A model generated the notes under the pieces. The model had not been told where the DNA came from and did not search any database. It saw only the letters and a program-made list of their open reading frames with translations. From Tetraselmis striata (lineage: Eukaryota; Chlorophyta; Chlorodendrophyceae; Chlorodendrales; Chlorodendraceae): a DNA stretch of 64,000 bases. The DNA is taken from the NCBI GenBank assembly GCA_006384855.1, contig VCJN01001047.1:1-64000 (forward strand). The letters run 5' to 3'. The position numbers were made by a program, and so were the translations under genes. Of this stretch, positions 46,801 to 57,760 are shown piece after piece. Within the stretch, counting starts at the first letter, position 1. Every line of letters starts with the position of its first letter.

Positions 46801-47819
46801 TCCCAGGATATAGACAAACAGCGTCATGTTGATGAGCATCAGCACCATGCAGAAGACCATCTCCAACATGTTCTCCGGCACCAGCTCCCCCACGTTTCCC
46901 TCTGACGACAGCGTGGCGAGCACGTAGAATATGCACAGCAGGTACTGATCCGGAACCGGGGCGGCCCGCGACGCCCCGTAGTCGTACCCGCGGTCCAGCC
47001 AGCCGCCCCTCATGTTCTCGCCCATGTACAGAAAGACGCTCGCCAGCAGATGCGTGACGACCGCTGCAGCACAGGGCACCGCGTGAGCCGCGTGGGGAGG
47101 GGAGGGCGAGCCGGGGCCAGAACGCGGTGCTCCATGCAGTGGCTGGGGACTCACCGAGGAGGCAGATAAGCCGGATGGCACTGTTTTTGAAGTTCTGCCC
47201 CTCCACCGACCTCAGCTTCTCCCGCTGCCAGGTGTAGACCAGGTGGATGCGTAGGATCTGTGGGCGGCCGCACACCCGGGTGGGTCAGCACGCCCCAGAG
47301 CCTTCCTGTGGGGGGGGGGGGGGGGGGGACCTCATGGCGGCGTGGGTGCTTGCCTTGGGGAGCCTGAGCCAAGCCCGGGTCTGCAGGCTGGAGGCCTTGG
47401 CGATCAGCGACAAGGGGATTGCCAGCGAGAAGTCCAGCAGGAGGCGCCCGTGGGCATAGTGCCTGAAGATCCTCACCAGGTCGGTCACCAGCAGCGCCCC
47501 GTCCACATAGGCCCGGAGGAAGCAGACAATGATGTCGGCGATGAAGATGGCGTCCGTTGCCTGGCGGCAGGAGGCACAAACGTGAGTCCCCTGGCCGGCG
47601 GGCCGGCCCTGGGTCCGTTGGGGGGGCGGGCGGTGGGGGTTTGGTAGGGGCCAGCCCACCAGGTTCAGGTAGTAGATGTTGACCGACTGCTGCACCTGGG
47701 GAGAGGCAATCTGGAGGGGCACGATGACGAACTGGTACGTGGCGCAGATTCTCGTGAGGGTGTCCCAGATCTTCAGGGCCCGGTTGCTGGGGGCAATCAC
47801 CAGGCGCCCCAGGAGGGTC
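43873..47819 (-). other. channel module B: 6TM pore, cNMP-binding fold, ankyrin repeats and C-terminal tail
   Basis: S1 is in WDTLTRICATYQFVIVPLQ, S2-S3 in DAIFIADIIVCFLRAYVDG and LLLDFSLAIPLSLIAK. The pore helix and filter read FYVLATLSSEGNVGELVPEN, without GYG. Then LGEISSLVMKMDDE, a C-linker (QAKVENYIKSKKNVTDD), the binding fold (LDEVTFFSGC, VFRQNEVAEDMLI, CVGELSFFFG), ankyrin repeats (LHVAACEGQVEVVERLL, LHLAACEGNLDIINYLL, LHLAACEQQLGVIHFLL), a helical region and the end LQLLADVVSCIVSML. The intron 47353-47258 starts with GC. Confidence 0.75.
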
Positions 47820-50800
47820 CTGCGGGGAATGAAGGCGCCGAGGGTGGGTGGGGGTCGCCGGGTGGGGCGCGGGGGGTATCAGCAATTGCCTGGCTGACTA
47901 TGTCACCCGCTGCGCTTAAAGAAAGGGGAAAGCGGGGGGTGGGGGGGGGGGGGGGCGCACGTTTCTCCACTCTCCTTGCCGCTGGAAGCGCCCTCCTCGT
48001 CCGCATCCAGGGTCTGCGAGGTGATCCACTCCGCGACGTTCTCCCAGCTGACGTTGCTGTCCGGCTGCCCCGCCACTGCCTGCACCCACCCCTGCACGAA
48101 GGCCTCCTTGACGATGGCGTTGGGGAGCACATCCATGAGGAAGCCCCGGACGTTCTGCCGCTTCAGCGGCTTGCGGAGGTCGCCGGCGACGCCTCTGAAG
48201 GCCGCCTCATACCGCACCAGGGCCCGCCGGTCGAGCAGCATCCGGATCATCCTCTTCTTCGGAAGGGGGACCCGCACCGCCCTCACGTAGGCCACGGCGC
48301 TGACCAGGGCTGCGCGGAGGGGATTTTGGAAAGCAAAGACGCCGCGGCTCGCCGCCAGCAGCGGCTCGGCCTCATCCTCCTCGACTATCTCGGCAACGGC
48401 ACCATCGTCGTCGGTCGGGTCGAGGTAATCCACGATGAACAGCATGAAATCGTGCCGCCTGCGATGCACAGCCACAGGGAGGACAGGTGAGCCGAGGGAA
48501 ATCCCTGGGCCGGGTCAGACCTCCGCGCATTCACTTCGAGCGTACTTGATGGACGCCTCCGTCTGGAGGTGGCGCTGCGGGAAGAGCTTCTTGAAGACCG
48601 GCGCCCCAAACTCGCCCACCGACTTGCCTGCCTCCCTCAGGTCGGCAACGTTAATGCTGCCATCGTCCCCAGAGAGGTCCTCGAAGGCCTGGACGGCTGC
48701 CTCCCTGCCCATGATGATGATCACCTGCAAGGCGCCAAGCACACTGAGGTCGGCGGCTGCTCGGCCGGTAGCGAGCCGGGGGGGGGGGCGCGCGGCGTAC
48801 CATTTGCTGGGCGTCGCTGCTGTTGGCGTTGTCCGCGTCGTTGGCCTGAGTTTGGCCGGCCTTGTCCGGGTGAGCGCCGAGCACCAGCCCCCAGAAGGTA
48901 TCCGAGAAGGCCCACAGCCCCTTGGAGCTCACCCCCTCATGCTCCTCAGCGTGCTCCCCAGATCCCTGAGCCAACCGGGGATTCCAACTGAGCGCGCACG
49001 ACAGGCGACCGAGCGAGACGGGGCGCGGCGGTCGCATGCTGCAGCTGTTCTGGTGCGGCGCACCTCCTTGGCCTCCGCCAGGATGTTGTGCAGGTCGGAG
49101 GGGGTGACAGCACAGCCAAAGCCCTCCAGCAGGCGCCGGAGCTCAACCAGCCCCATGACCTCCTCGTTCCGGGACTTGCGGTAGAAGGCGTCCAGGAACT
49201 CGTCGTAGCCGTCCTGCGCATGAGGCACGGCGGGCGTCAGTCACCCGGGCAGGCGCTGCGCCAAACAGGGGCGGCCCCACGGTGAATGGCATGCACCTGC
49301 AGCACGCTCAGCTTGGTGACGATGTCCTTCTGGAAAGCCTTTGCCATGTTGGCCACGACCTCGAGCGCGTCCTCGTTGCCAGGGGCCGTCGCCGTCGATG
49401 TCGGAGCCCTTGAGACTGTCCCCATCTAACAAGCAGCAGTCGGGCAAATGGGGTGTAGCGCGGTCAGCGGCGGGAGCAGGGCACACACGGAACCTGCCAG
49501 AGCTGGCGCACGGGGGGGGGGGGGGGGGGGAGGGGGGGGGGGAGGCTGTGGTCTACCAGAATCGTGCGCCAGCTCGTCAAGCTCGTCATACAGCGCCAGC
49601 AGGTCCTCTGCAATATCCGCCGCCATGGTCCCCCGCCTGCGTCACGCAGTGCCTCAGAGCCGGCGGAAGGGCGGCAACGGCAGGGGGCCCGGCGGCGGTC
49701 AGCACCCACCTGCCCATGCTCATGCCCATGGCGCGCTTAAGCTCGTGGTACTGATCCTCCCATCTGGGGTTCTCCGGGGCGGCGTTCTGGAAGGGAATGA
49801 GTGGGGGCCTCAGTGGACATCCCGGGATGGAGCTGTGGCGACGGCCAGGGCGGGATGGGCGTGAGGGTGCGGGTGTGACCACCTTGCGGTTAGGGTTTGC
49901 CATCTCGGCAGCCAGGACCTTGGTATGCTCCCAGAGCGCATCCGTGAGGGAGCCAATGCGATCGCAGGTCGCCGTCTGCCTCTCCCTGATGTCCGCCCAC
50001 ACACGCCTGGCCGTGGCCATGAGCTGCAGGGCCGTGAAAGTGGTGCGTCGCTGTGCGAGGATGCGGTTGTCGTCGATCTCGTTCGCGGGCTTGCCCTCCC
50101 CCTGCGATGCGCCGCTTGCGTCAGGGTGAGCTCGAGCCTCGGGAATCAGGCGGGAGGAGGGGAGGGGCCCGCCCCCGGGGGTCCGCCCCGCCGCGTACCT
50201 TTTCGATGTTGAGCTTGAGCTGCTCCCGGACTTCTTCCAGGCTGACGGTGCGCAGCATCTCCTGGTACTGCTCCATGAGCTCCGGGGTGGCGCGGGACCC
50301 AGGGGACTCCGCCAAAGGCGGCCAGCAGGCGTGCACTGTGCACATGGCCGTTCTTGAGGGCGTCCTCCACTGGGGTGTTGTCCCAGCGGTCCTTCACGTT
50401 GGGATCGGCGCAGATGGAGATGAGGTAGGAGATCGCCCGGAGGCGGCCCTTGCTTGCCGCCAGGTGGAGCGCGTAGCGGCTGTCGTAGTCCTTCAGGTTG
50501 AGGTCCACCTCTGCGTCCTTCAGCAGCTGCAACATGTGGACGTCGTCCGCCGCGGCGGCGTCGCACAGCTGCGAGCCGCTGGCATTGGAGCTGCCGTCCT
50601 TGCTCAGCTGGCCGCCGTACTTCTTGATGATCATCATGACCATGTGGTGCCCGTTCTTCACAGCATCGTTCAGCGGCAAGCCGCCCCAGCGATCCTCCGC
50701 ATTGGGGTTGCCTCCGTTCGCCAGCAAGTATTCGATCGACTTTTGCGCGCCAGACGCAGCCGCGAGATGCATGGCTGTGCGGAGGTCGTAGTCTCCGGAG

Positions 50801-53800
50801 TTGGGGTCGATGCCATTGTCCACGAGGCGCGCCAGCTGCAAGCAGCCGGAAGCAGCGCCGCGTCACACCCTGTGCGCCTCCCCTCACACCGTGGACGGAA
50901 CGACAGGGTGAGCCGGGGCGCACCTGGACCGTGTCCTCCTTGTCCGCGGCGCTGCACAGGGCCCCGGCCGGGTCTGCCACCTTGAGCGAGGCGCCGTGCT
51001 GGCTGAGCACCGTCAGGGCCTGCACGTTCCCGCTGTCGACGGCCTTGTGGAGCGGCGTCTTCCCCCAGCGGTCAGCAATGTCCTTGTCCGCGCCCTCCTC
51101 CAGCAGCGTCTCCAGCACCTTGACGTTCCCGCTCAGCGCCGCGAGGTGCATCATGCTGCGACAGTACCGGCCGGCAGTCAGGCCATGCGCGGCGAGACGC
51201 TGAAACACCACCCGCGGGGGTGCACAGGCACCGGCGCCACCTGCTGTTGTCGTAGTTTGACGTGTCGACGTCCACACCCTTGCGGATGAGCGTCTTGACG
51301 TTGTCCACCTCGCCCATGTTCACGGCATACGTGAACTGGTTCTGGAGGTCGTCCAGGTGGTTCTGGACGGCTTTTACCACCATGTCTCGGAGCTCGGCGA
51401 ACAGCTCGTCGTCATCCCGCCCGTCCGACGTCCAGCCCGCAAGCGGCTGCCCCTTGGTGTCGAGTCCGAAGGTGGAGAGGATGTTGGTGGCAATCACGTC
51501 CTGCTGCTCCGGGTAGTTTGGCGATCATCTCGTTGTACTTGCTGCGCGAGAGAACCAACACAGTGGCGTCCTTGGTGCTCCGGCACGCCACCTGCGAGTC
51601 GCCATAGCTCCGTCAGCCCCCCCCCCCCCCCCCTGGGCATCTTTCAGGCCTTGCAGATTGTTGCAGCACATTCGCAACGTATAGACATGTGTGGCATTCA
51701 ATGTCTCGTGTGTGTTTGGTGTGTTTATATTGTAGGCATGTACGCATGAGTGCGACACCAGCAAACAATTGAACCCTCCGGGACAGGAAGAAAGCGAAGT
51801 CCGGTGCCTGGAGGGCTCACTGTAGGAATACTCACTTTATTGGAACTACTACAATAGGCAATGTGACTGTTTAAATATGCTCGACAACATACAGTCTGTT
51901 AGGAAGGAAGTTTGGCAACTAGAAATAGAATAGAAATAGGAAATGTGTTGATAGCTTGGAGTACTTTCAAAAAACTGACGGATACATCGCAGTCGTATTG
52001 CAATTCGATGTCGGAAAGCACTAAGGACACTATTTGAGTTTGTATTGCCCATGTATACTGAGGAAAACATTACACGTGCATTGTTTCAAATTGTATAGCG
52101 ATACAAGAATGCGGACCGAAATCATACTGGCCGCAATGCACAGTGTTCTTTCATGCGTCAGGAAATCCTTGTACAACTAAACGTGTATTAAACGCATATA
52201 CATACGGGTAAGAAGTACATAGCGCGTTTGTTAATGATGTTGCAGACATGAAGGATTACGCAATCCTTACCATCAGATCCAACTAGTCTGCAACACATAA
52301 AATAAATGCAAGGTTTCAACAAGTGACAGGGGCAGATAGGTCAGCGCGTGCAACCCACCTTGTAGGGCTGATGGGTGTTAAGGAAGAAGGCGATCTCCCC
52401 CACCATGGTGGGCATGTCCCCCCCACCATCGTGGCCATACACGGACCGCAGGACAGCCTCCCCCTGGATGTTGTCCTTGTAGATGATGTCAAGCACCCCG
52501 GAGGCAACGAACCCGAGCTCCCGGCCAATGTCTCCATCCGCTATGAACTCCTCCCCTGGCATGAGGTACGCCTGCGGGATCGGGACACAAGTCGGTGGAG
52601 AGGAGCCACCGCGGCACAGCGGATGCCCGCGAAACGGTTGGCCCTCTCGTTGGCCTACCAATGAGGGTGACATGCAACATTCAGTGGCAAGGGCCTAGCC
52701 GGCCCGCTATGGTCCATGACTCACCGGGCCGTGATACAGTTAGCATGCGCAGCTTTGAATGTCTGGGCGGGAACAAAGTTTGGGCCTCTCACCTCGTGGA
52801 CGCTGACCAGGAGCGTGTTTATGAACTGCTCGATGCACCCCCGCAGGGGCGCCCCGGGCACCGAGCAGGTCTCAATGACCGCCCTGTACTGGCAGCTGGC
52901 GACGCGCAGCTCCAGGGTTCGGGGGAGGCCGATGTCGTCGCTGTAGGTGTCCTTGGACTTGATGTAGGTGAAGTCTATGTACTGCACCACGCGCTGCTTG
53001 AGGTGGTTGGGCAGGTGCCGGTCGTTCATGAACTGCTGCACCCTGGAGATCCGCCGCCGGTACGCCTCCAGCGCCTCATCCTTGGCCACCAGGTGGTGGA
53101 ACAACGTGCCTGCCCATGCGAATACACATGCCCCCCTTAAGTAGCCAGCCCCCTCGTGCCCCTTTGACCGCCAATCCAGGGCTCCCGTATCACCGGCACG
53201 CACCGAGGACATATGCCGCCAGGAAGACCTGGAAGATGATGGTGAACATGCACCAGACGACCTCTGCGGGGTTGTTTGGGCGCTCTGTGTCGTAGCCAAA
53301 GTTTGTCATGCCGTTGCCGCCCCGGAACAGGATGAGGAGGTACGTGCTGCCAAGGCCCGCGGTCTCGGGGTCGTAGAATGTCAAGAGGGCGTTCGCGAGC
53401 CTGGTCACCTGCGCCCGCACCACCAGGCACTTGTCACGCATGCCGCCTTTCCCCGCAGCCAAAGATGACCGCTACGCAAGATTACGGAGATTTGAAATTT
53501 GAAACTCGGAATTTCTCACTACTATATTCCTGCCCAGCTCTTCGTTGCTGCCCATGCCAGCTTGGTCACAGCCCGGCTTCATGGGCCCGTCACAATAGCC
53601 TGGCTAGGCCGGCTGCATATCACCCTCTGAAGGCCAAGGTCGGAGCGCCCCCCCCTCCCAAGACCGGAGCCCCCCCCTCCCGGCAGTTGTCGCAGCGTGT
53701 TTCCATACACAGTACGCAGTGATGGCCCCGGGAACCCGCATGGCGGTCACTGGAGTTATGCCGGAGGAGGACGGGTGTTCGTAATGGGTGGATGGACATA

Positions 53801-55060
53801 AAACTTAATCTGGCGCGCAGGAGGGCGATGGCATGTGTGCGTGGTCGGCATGCTCACCCAGGTGCCATCATTGAAGTCCTGGACTCTGGCCAGGAGGTAC
53901 CACACACACCCGAACCAGTGAAAGCACAAGAAAATGATGAGCACCAGCTTGGTCATCTGCGGAGCGCGGGCCCTGTTAGTCAGCCGAAAAGGCATGGTCC
54001 AGGCAAGGCCCAGAGGGGGGGGGGCAAGGACCCGCAGTCTCCGCAAACGCACGCACCTGGAGCGCCCATGCGTTGACGTCCAGCTTCATGCCCATCAACT
54101 CAAAGTAGTTCCAGAGGGCATACATGCGCGGCAGACGGAGGCCGCTGGCAACCCACCAGGCCTGCGACAATCGGCCAGGCCGCGCCACCCTCAGCACAGG
54201 CATCTGGCTTCCACAATGCCAGGCCCAGCAGCAGCAGCAGCCGGCCAGCCTGGCGGCGCTCCCCTGTGAATTGTTTGAGGAAACGGCTTTGGACCCGAGG
54301 ACTGGCGGCACTTACCCAGATTGGAGCCCCGCTGAAGTTCATGACGTAGAGCATGGCGGCCGGCATGTAGTACAGGAAAAGCTTCCGCCTGACAAAGGTG
54401 CTCACGATGGTCTTCTTGTCAAAGGCCGTCTCCAAGGCGCTCACCGGCACACCCGTGCACAGCTGGACGCCCATGTCCAGGAGGAACCAGCAGTCGATAG
54501 CCGCATCGAGCAGCGTTTGCCACAGGATGTCTGGACGGCGGCACAGAGAAGAAACTCAGGCGCGCACCGGGCAAGTCAGGCCCACAGCCCTAGGGCTGCT
54601 CGTGAGGCTTGGGTGTGAGAAATGTATCGAGTTTTACCGACCTGGCAAACCCAGAAAGAACACCAGACCCGCCATATAACCCGCTAAGATTCACAATAGA
54701 GTAGCAGCACTAATAACCCAACAACACACAAAAGCAATCCTAACAACCCCAGCAAGGCCATATATTGCTACAGACGCCAACCCCATCTTCTGCTCATGCT
54801 GGCGGGCGGCAACCCCTGGCTGCACCTGGAGATGTGACGGCCCATCTGAAGGGGATCGCCCAAGCCTCGTAGGTCATGGGCAAGACCATGACATGGCTCC
54901 AGCGGGTGTGGAAGACGCTGCCGGGGCGCACGCCCGGAATCTTGATCCCGCAGTAGGAGATGGTCACCCTCTTGACGGTGTCCTTCTTAGGGACCACAAA
55001 CTTCACCAGCCTTGGCCGGACCTGCAGCAGGGCCAAAGTCTCTGTCCAGTAAGCCTCCAT
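43873..55060 (-). CDS. giant cyclic-nucleotide-gated-type channel with two channel modules, ankyrin repeats and EF-hand linker
   Basis: Twenty-nine exons chain in phase with no intervening stop. Module A: 55060-54826, 54530-54316, 54161-54057, 53956-53858, 53408-53204, 53109-52793, 52571-52359, 51591-51241, 51155-50924, 50835-50199. Linker: 50101-49883, 49786-49710, 49636-49557, 49425-49297, 49213-49064, 48965-48801, 48724-48546, 48458-47961. Module B: 47819-47660, 47560-47354, 47257-47155, 47063-46765, 46637-46467, 46359-46328, 46236-46068, 45994-45415, 45309-45089, 44996-44789, 44687-43873. About 2,355 residues. Each module has six TM segments, a pore loop, a C-linker, a cyclic-nucleotide-binding fold and ankyrin repeats. 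Single-base slips lie near 51525, 50310, 49383, 44283 and 43992. Two adjacent genes in one direction remain possible, but the linker exons leave no stop or clear new start. The 5' end is uncertain. Confidence 0.65.
46036..46049 (+). repeat. two telomere-type TTTAGGG units inside a channel intron
   Basis: TTTAGGGTTTAGGG lies between exons 46236-46068 and 45994-45415. It matches the plant/green-algal telomere repeat, but two units can arise by chance. Confidence 0.5.
47961..50101 (-). other. linker between channel modules with EF-hand-like loops
   Basis: The linker joins the ankyrin repeats of module A to S1 of module B. It starts with a helical stretch (AQRRTTFTALQLMATARRVW), then ALYDELDELAHDS running across an intron into the EF-like loop DSDGDSLKGSDI. 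Further Asp-rich loops are DLSGDDGSINVADL, LDPTDDDGAV and LDADEEGASS. EF-hands bind Ca2+, so the linker could make the channel Ca2+-responsive; only the first loop approaches the consensus. Alternatively this is the N terminus of a separate module-B gene. Confidence 0.5.
50199..55060 (-). other. channel module A: 6TM pore, cNMP-binding fold and ankyrin repeats
   Basis: S1 lies in SHVMVLPMTYEAWAIPF, S2-S3 in LWQTLLDAAIDCWFLLDMG, S5 in TKLVLIIFLCFHWFGCVWYLL. The S4 region (AWWVASGLRLPRMYAL) has few basic residues, so strong voltage sensing is unlikely. The pore reads GMTNFGYDTERPNN: GYD where K+ channels have GYG. The C-linker (FMNDRHLPNHLKQRVVQYID) and binding fold (YLMPGEEFIADGDIG, MVGEIAFFL) follow, then about seven ankyrin repeats (MHLAALSGNVKVLETLLEEG, MHLAAASGAQKSIEYLL, LHLAASKGRLRAISYL). 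Confidence 0.75.
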
Positions 55061-55113
55061 TGGTCCCTCGCCGCATGTGCTGTGGGAGAGAGTACAGCGT
55101 CACCGGGCCTCAC

Positions 55114-55222
55114 CGTTTCGTTCGCGGCAAGCTCGGTGAGGTCGCGCGACTGCTTGAGTGCCGTTTTGGCTGGTTTTTTCCTGAAGATGGATGTCAGCCT
55201 TTCCCATGTTGTCTTCTGCCTC
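55114..55222 (-). other. probable additional 5' coding exon of the channel gene
   Basis: Bounded by ag (ctggtcag) and gt (acg|gtgagg) on the minus strand and open in one frame: RQKTTWERLTSIFRKKP and ALKQSRDLTELAANET, a basic then acidic cytosolic-looking segment. Its phase does not join cleanly to the 55060 exon, so another exon boundary is needed. Confidence 0.4.
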
Positions 55223-55254
55223 CTGACCAGCCCAGCGGCTGGAGACGCAGGCGG

Positions 55255-56596
55255 TCAGGACCAACTATATGGGCAGGAAAAAAGGGGTCCATATAGTAGT
55301 TCTTGCAGGCGGAGGACATGTTTACCTGGCTTATTTATGCTCCCTACTCTTTGAAGAGCACCTCGCGTGGACCTTTCCTTCATTGATTTGGAAATAGTCC
55401 ACGCGGGCTTCGGCCGGACGGCCGGGTGGCCCTTGCGAATCGCCGATTTAACCATGTCCCACTTCAGGCCTCCAGTGGGGTCGCCCTGCAGGTCGAGAGG
55501 GCGTATGTCTGAGTAATCGCCGCTCGGACGCGAACATATACGAATGTCGAGCGTGGTGTAATACGGTGGGGCGACACAGGCGGAGTAGTCGGCGGCGTTT
55601 TGGCGGCAGACTAGCTCGAGCGAGGAGGGACAAGACAACGCGAGGAAAAACTTGGCAAGTTTCAGGAGTGGGAAACAGTCATGATCAGGGTCATACGTAG
55701 TCTCTGCCGAGGACTGCCGTGGAAACGAAGTCCCCATCCTCGCGGGCTCCGTCCGCGGCATCGGAGTTGCGTACAGCTCTAAGAAGGCCGGTGCCGCTAA
55801 GGTGTGAGCCCGTGGCAGAGACCGAACGGTCAGAAGAAGCAACAATGTGCCATTCGTCGTTGGGTTGAAAGGAGTCCCCAAAACCTGAGAGCGCACTCGA
55901 CATGCCGTTTGGAATAGGGTGGGGCACGAAGTCGTCGAGAGTGACACATGCATCGTCGCCGGCGCCGCCACCCTTATCCTGGGAGGCTGTGTGCTGCGAC
56001 TGTGCCTGATTATCCATGGCAAGGCGGCTCCTAGGAGTGTAGTTTGCCGGGGTGTCGCTGCGCTCGGTGATGCCACCGGAGAACGGAAGCCGCTTGTCGC
56101 TCGAGCGGCTAGTGTTCTCCACAGCTGCGCACGCGGCATCTTCCAACACCAGGACTTCAGCCGCGGGGAGAACCAGGCTGGGGATCGGCGTGTGTCTGTT
56201 ATCTGCCATTCCTCCAGACGTTCGAGGCCTCGAACCTGGTGTGGACGGAGGGGAGGCGGCTTCCTCAGCGGTCGACGCCTCAGAGATGGCCGAGCCAGGC
56301 CCAAAAGCGAGCACCGGCGTGTGCACGGGGCGCTCGGCGTCGGCGGAGCGGAAGTCCGCGGCCGGGGGCTGGCGGTCTACTCCCCACTGGAGGTCAAGAA
56401 CCGGCTGGGATTGAGGCCGAAACATGTGAGTTCCCTGGCCGTGCTGCGTGTCCGTGGAGTTCGACACGCCCGCCACGACGGCTTGCGATCCAGGCTCGAC
56501 GTCGAAAGCGCCCGGAAGCTGTTCCGTGGCTGCAATGGGGGCGGTGGGCGAAGCCCATGTCGGACCATCTTCGATCACTGGATCCTTGACTGCCAT
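55255..56596 (-). CDS. hypothetical low-complexity protein, possibly 5' part of the channel gene
   Basis: An ORF from ATG 56596 runs 301 codons to 55691 and is Ser/Ala/Pro/Asp-rich. Just before its stop a second frame becomes convincing (SSAETTYDPDHDCFPLLKL, YYTTLDIRICSRPSGDYSDI, GGLKWDMVKSAIRKGHP) and stays open to 55255. A one-base slip near 55700 would join them into about 450 residues. A good donor (CCAG|gtaaac near 55329) suggests splicing into later exons. No family is recognised. It lies 200 bases upstream of channel exons on the same strand, so it may belong to that gene. Confidence 0.35.
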
Positions 56597-57565
56597 CCGA
56601 TACGCTTCTCACACATACATACCAGGGTTTTCCTGGATGAGCAGGGACCGCCTGCTCAGGTGCCGCCGGACTTACAGGAAAGATGCGAGGCTTCGGCCGG
56701 AGACGCCTGGCACTGGAATCCGCTGGGATGAGCAGGGAAGATGGTGTAAGCTGGTGGAAATCGGTGCCTGGGCGTACTAAACCTTATATATCGTCGACTG
56801 GGAGCAAGATGCGGGGCAGGACTGTCAGAGCGGCAAAGGCCACACTCATCAACACCTCGTCGCATGCTGCATGTGGCGTCATGTCTTGCGGTATGACAGG
56901 ATTGGCACGTGGCAACAGCGATGAAACCTTCGCAGCCTCAGGCAGCCTCGCGCGCAACGACAAAAGGTATATTAATATTCGCCATGCAGCCTACTACAGG
57001 GTACTGTCGCTATCGCTACGGAATAAAGCCCTACTTGAAGGACACGGGACTCGGCAATACTCGTACAGGTATTGTGCGGCGAGCACGTGACGGCGGCGGC
57101 AGTCGCCAACCGCCTGTTCGGACGAGCGTCTTCGAACGCGGGGCTCCCCGGCCGGGCCGGCCGGGGTCCTCCGCTCCCGCGCCACCTTCAAGCGATTTGG
57201 ACTACAGTAATCCTTGTACTGCTCGCGAGACGTAACGTACGAGTATTTGCGGTTACAACCGGCGAAACTGAGACGATGCGTGGCCTTTTTCGCCCCCCTA
57301 CTCTCTTCATATGTCGGTCGCCCCCTCGTCATTATTTTCGGGTGGGATGATACATTTGTACCAGTACAGGTACTTTCTACTGCTGTATATTAGTTAGCGA
57401 GTGACGACTCAATTGAGAAATGATATTTTGATTGCACGATGATCTGCGTTAATCGATTATTATACTATTGATATTTGTCTTCTTCGTGATCCCATTTTGC
57501 AGGTAGCGACTAGCTCATGCAATATTAACTATGCTGATACATATAACCATATGGCTGCACCACCG
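56597..57565. other. stretch without a supported gene
   Basis: GC-rich to about 57.3 kb and AT-rich afterwards; only chance-level ORFs. If 56596 is a true start, the channel promoter may lie here on the minus strand. Confidence 0.35.
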
Positions 57566-57760
57566 CGCAATCGCCATAGCGGACGTTTCCTATTGCCTTT
57601 TCGGGTGATTTCCTGATCGACTTCTGCAGCTAGCTCATGTAATCTTAAAACTCTCCATAATCCTACGTGGCGCAATTGCTGTAGTGGACGTTTCCTATTC
57701 TAGCCTTTTCGGGTGGTTTCCTGATCGCCTTTTGCAGCTATATAGCTCATGCAACTATAT
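57566..57760 (-). repeat. two tandem copies of the R1 core, inverted orientation
   Basis: 57566-57648 and 57670-57760 both read GGACGTTTCCTATT, then CTTTTCGGGTG, TTTCCTGATCG, and end near GCTCATG. This is the reverse complement of the core at 16.4 and 36.2 kb. The two copies lie about 103 bp apart. Confidence 0.7.

Noticed and set aside
49586-51277. 563-residue minus-strand ORF as an independent gene
   Set aside because: It reads through introns and changes frame relative to the ankyrin exons; only small parts coincide with true channel exons.
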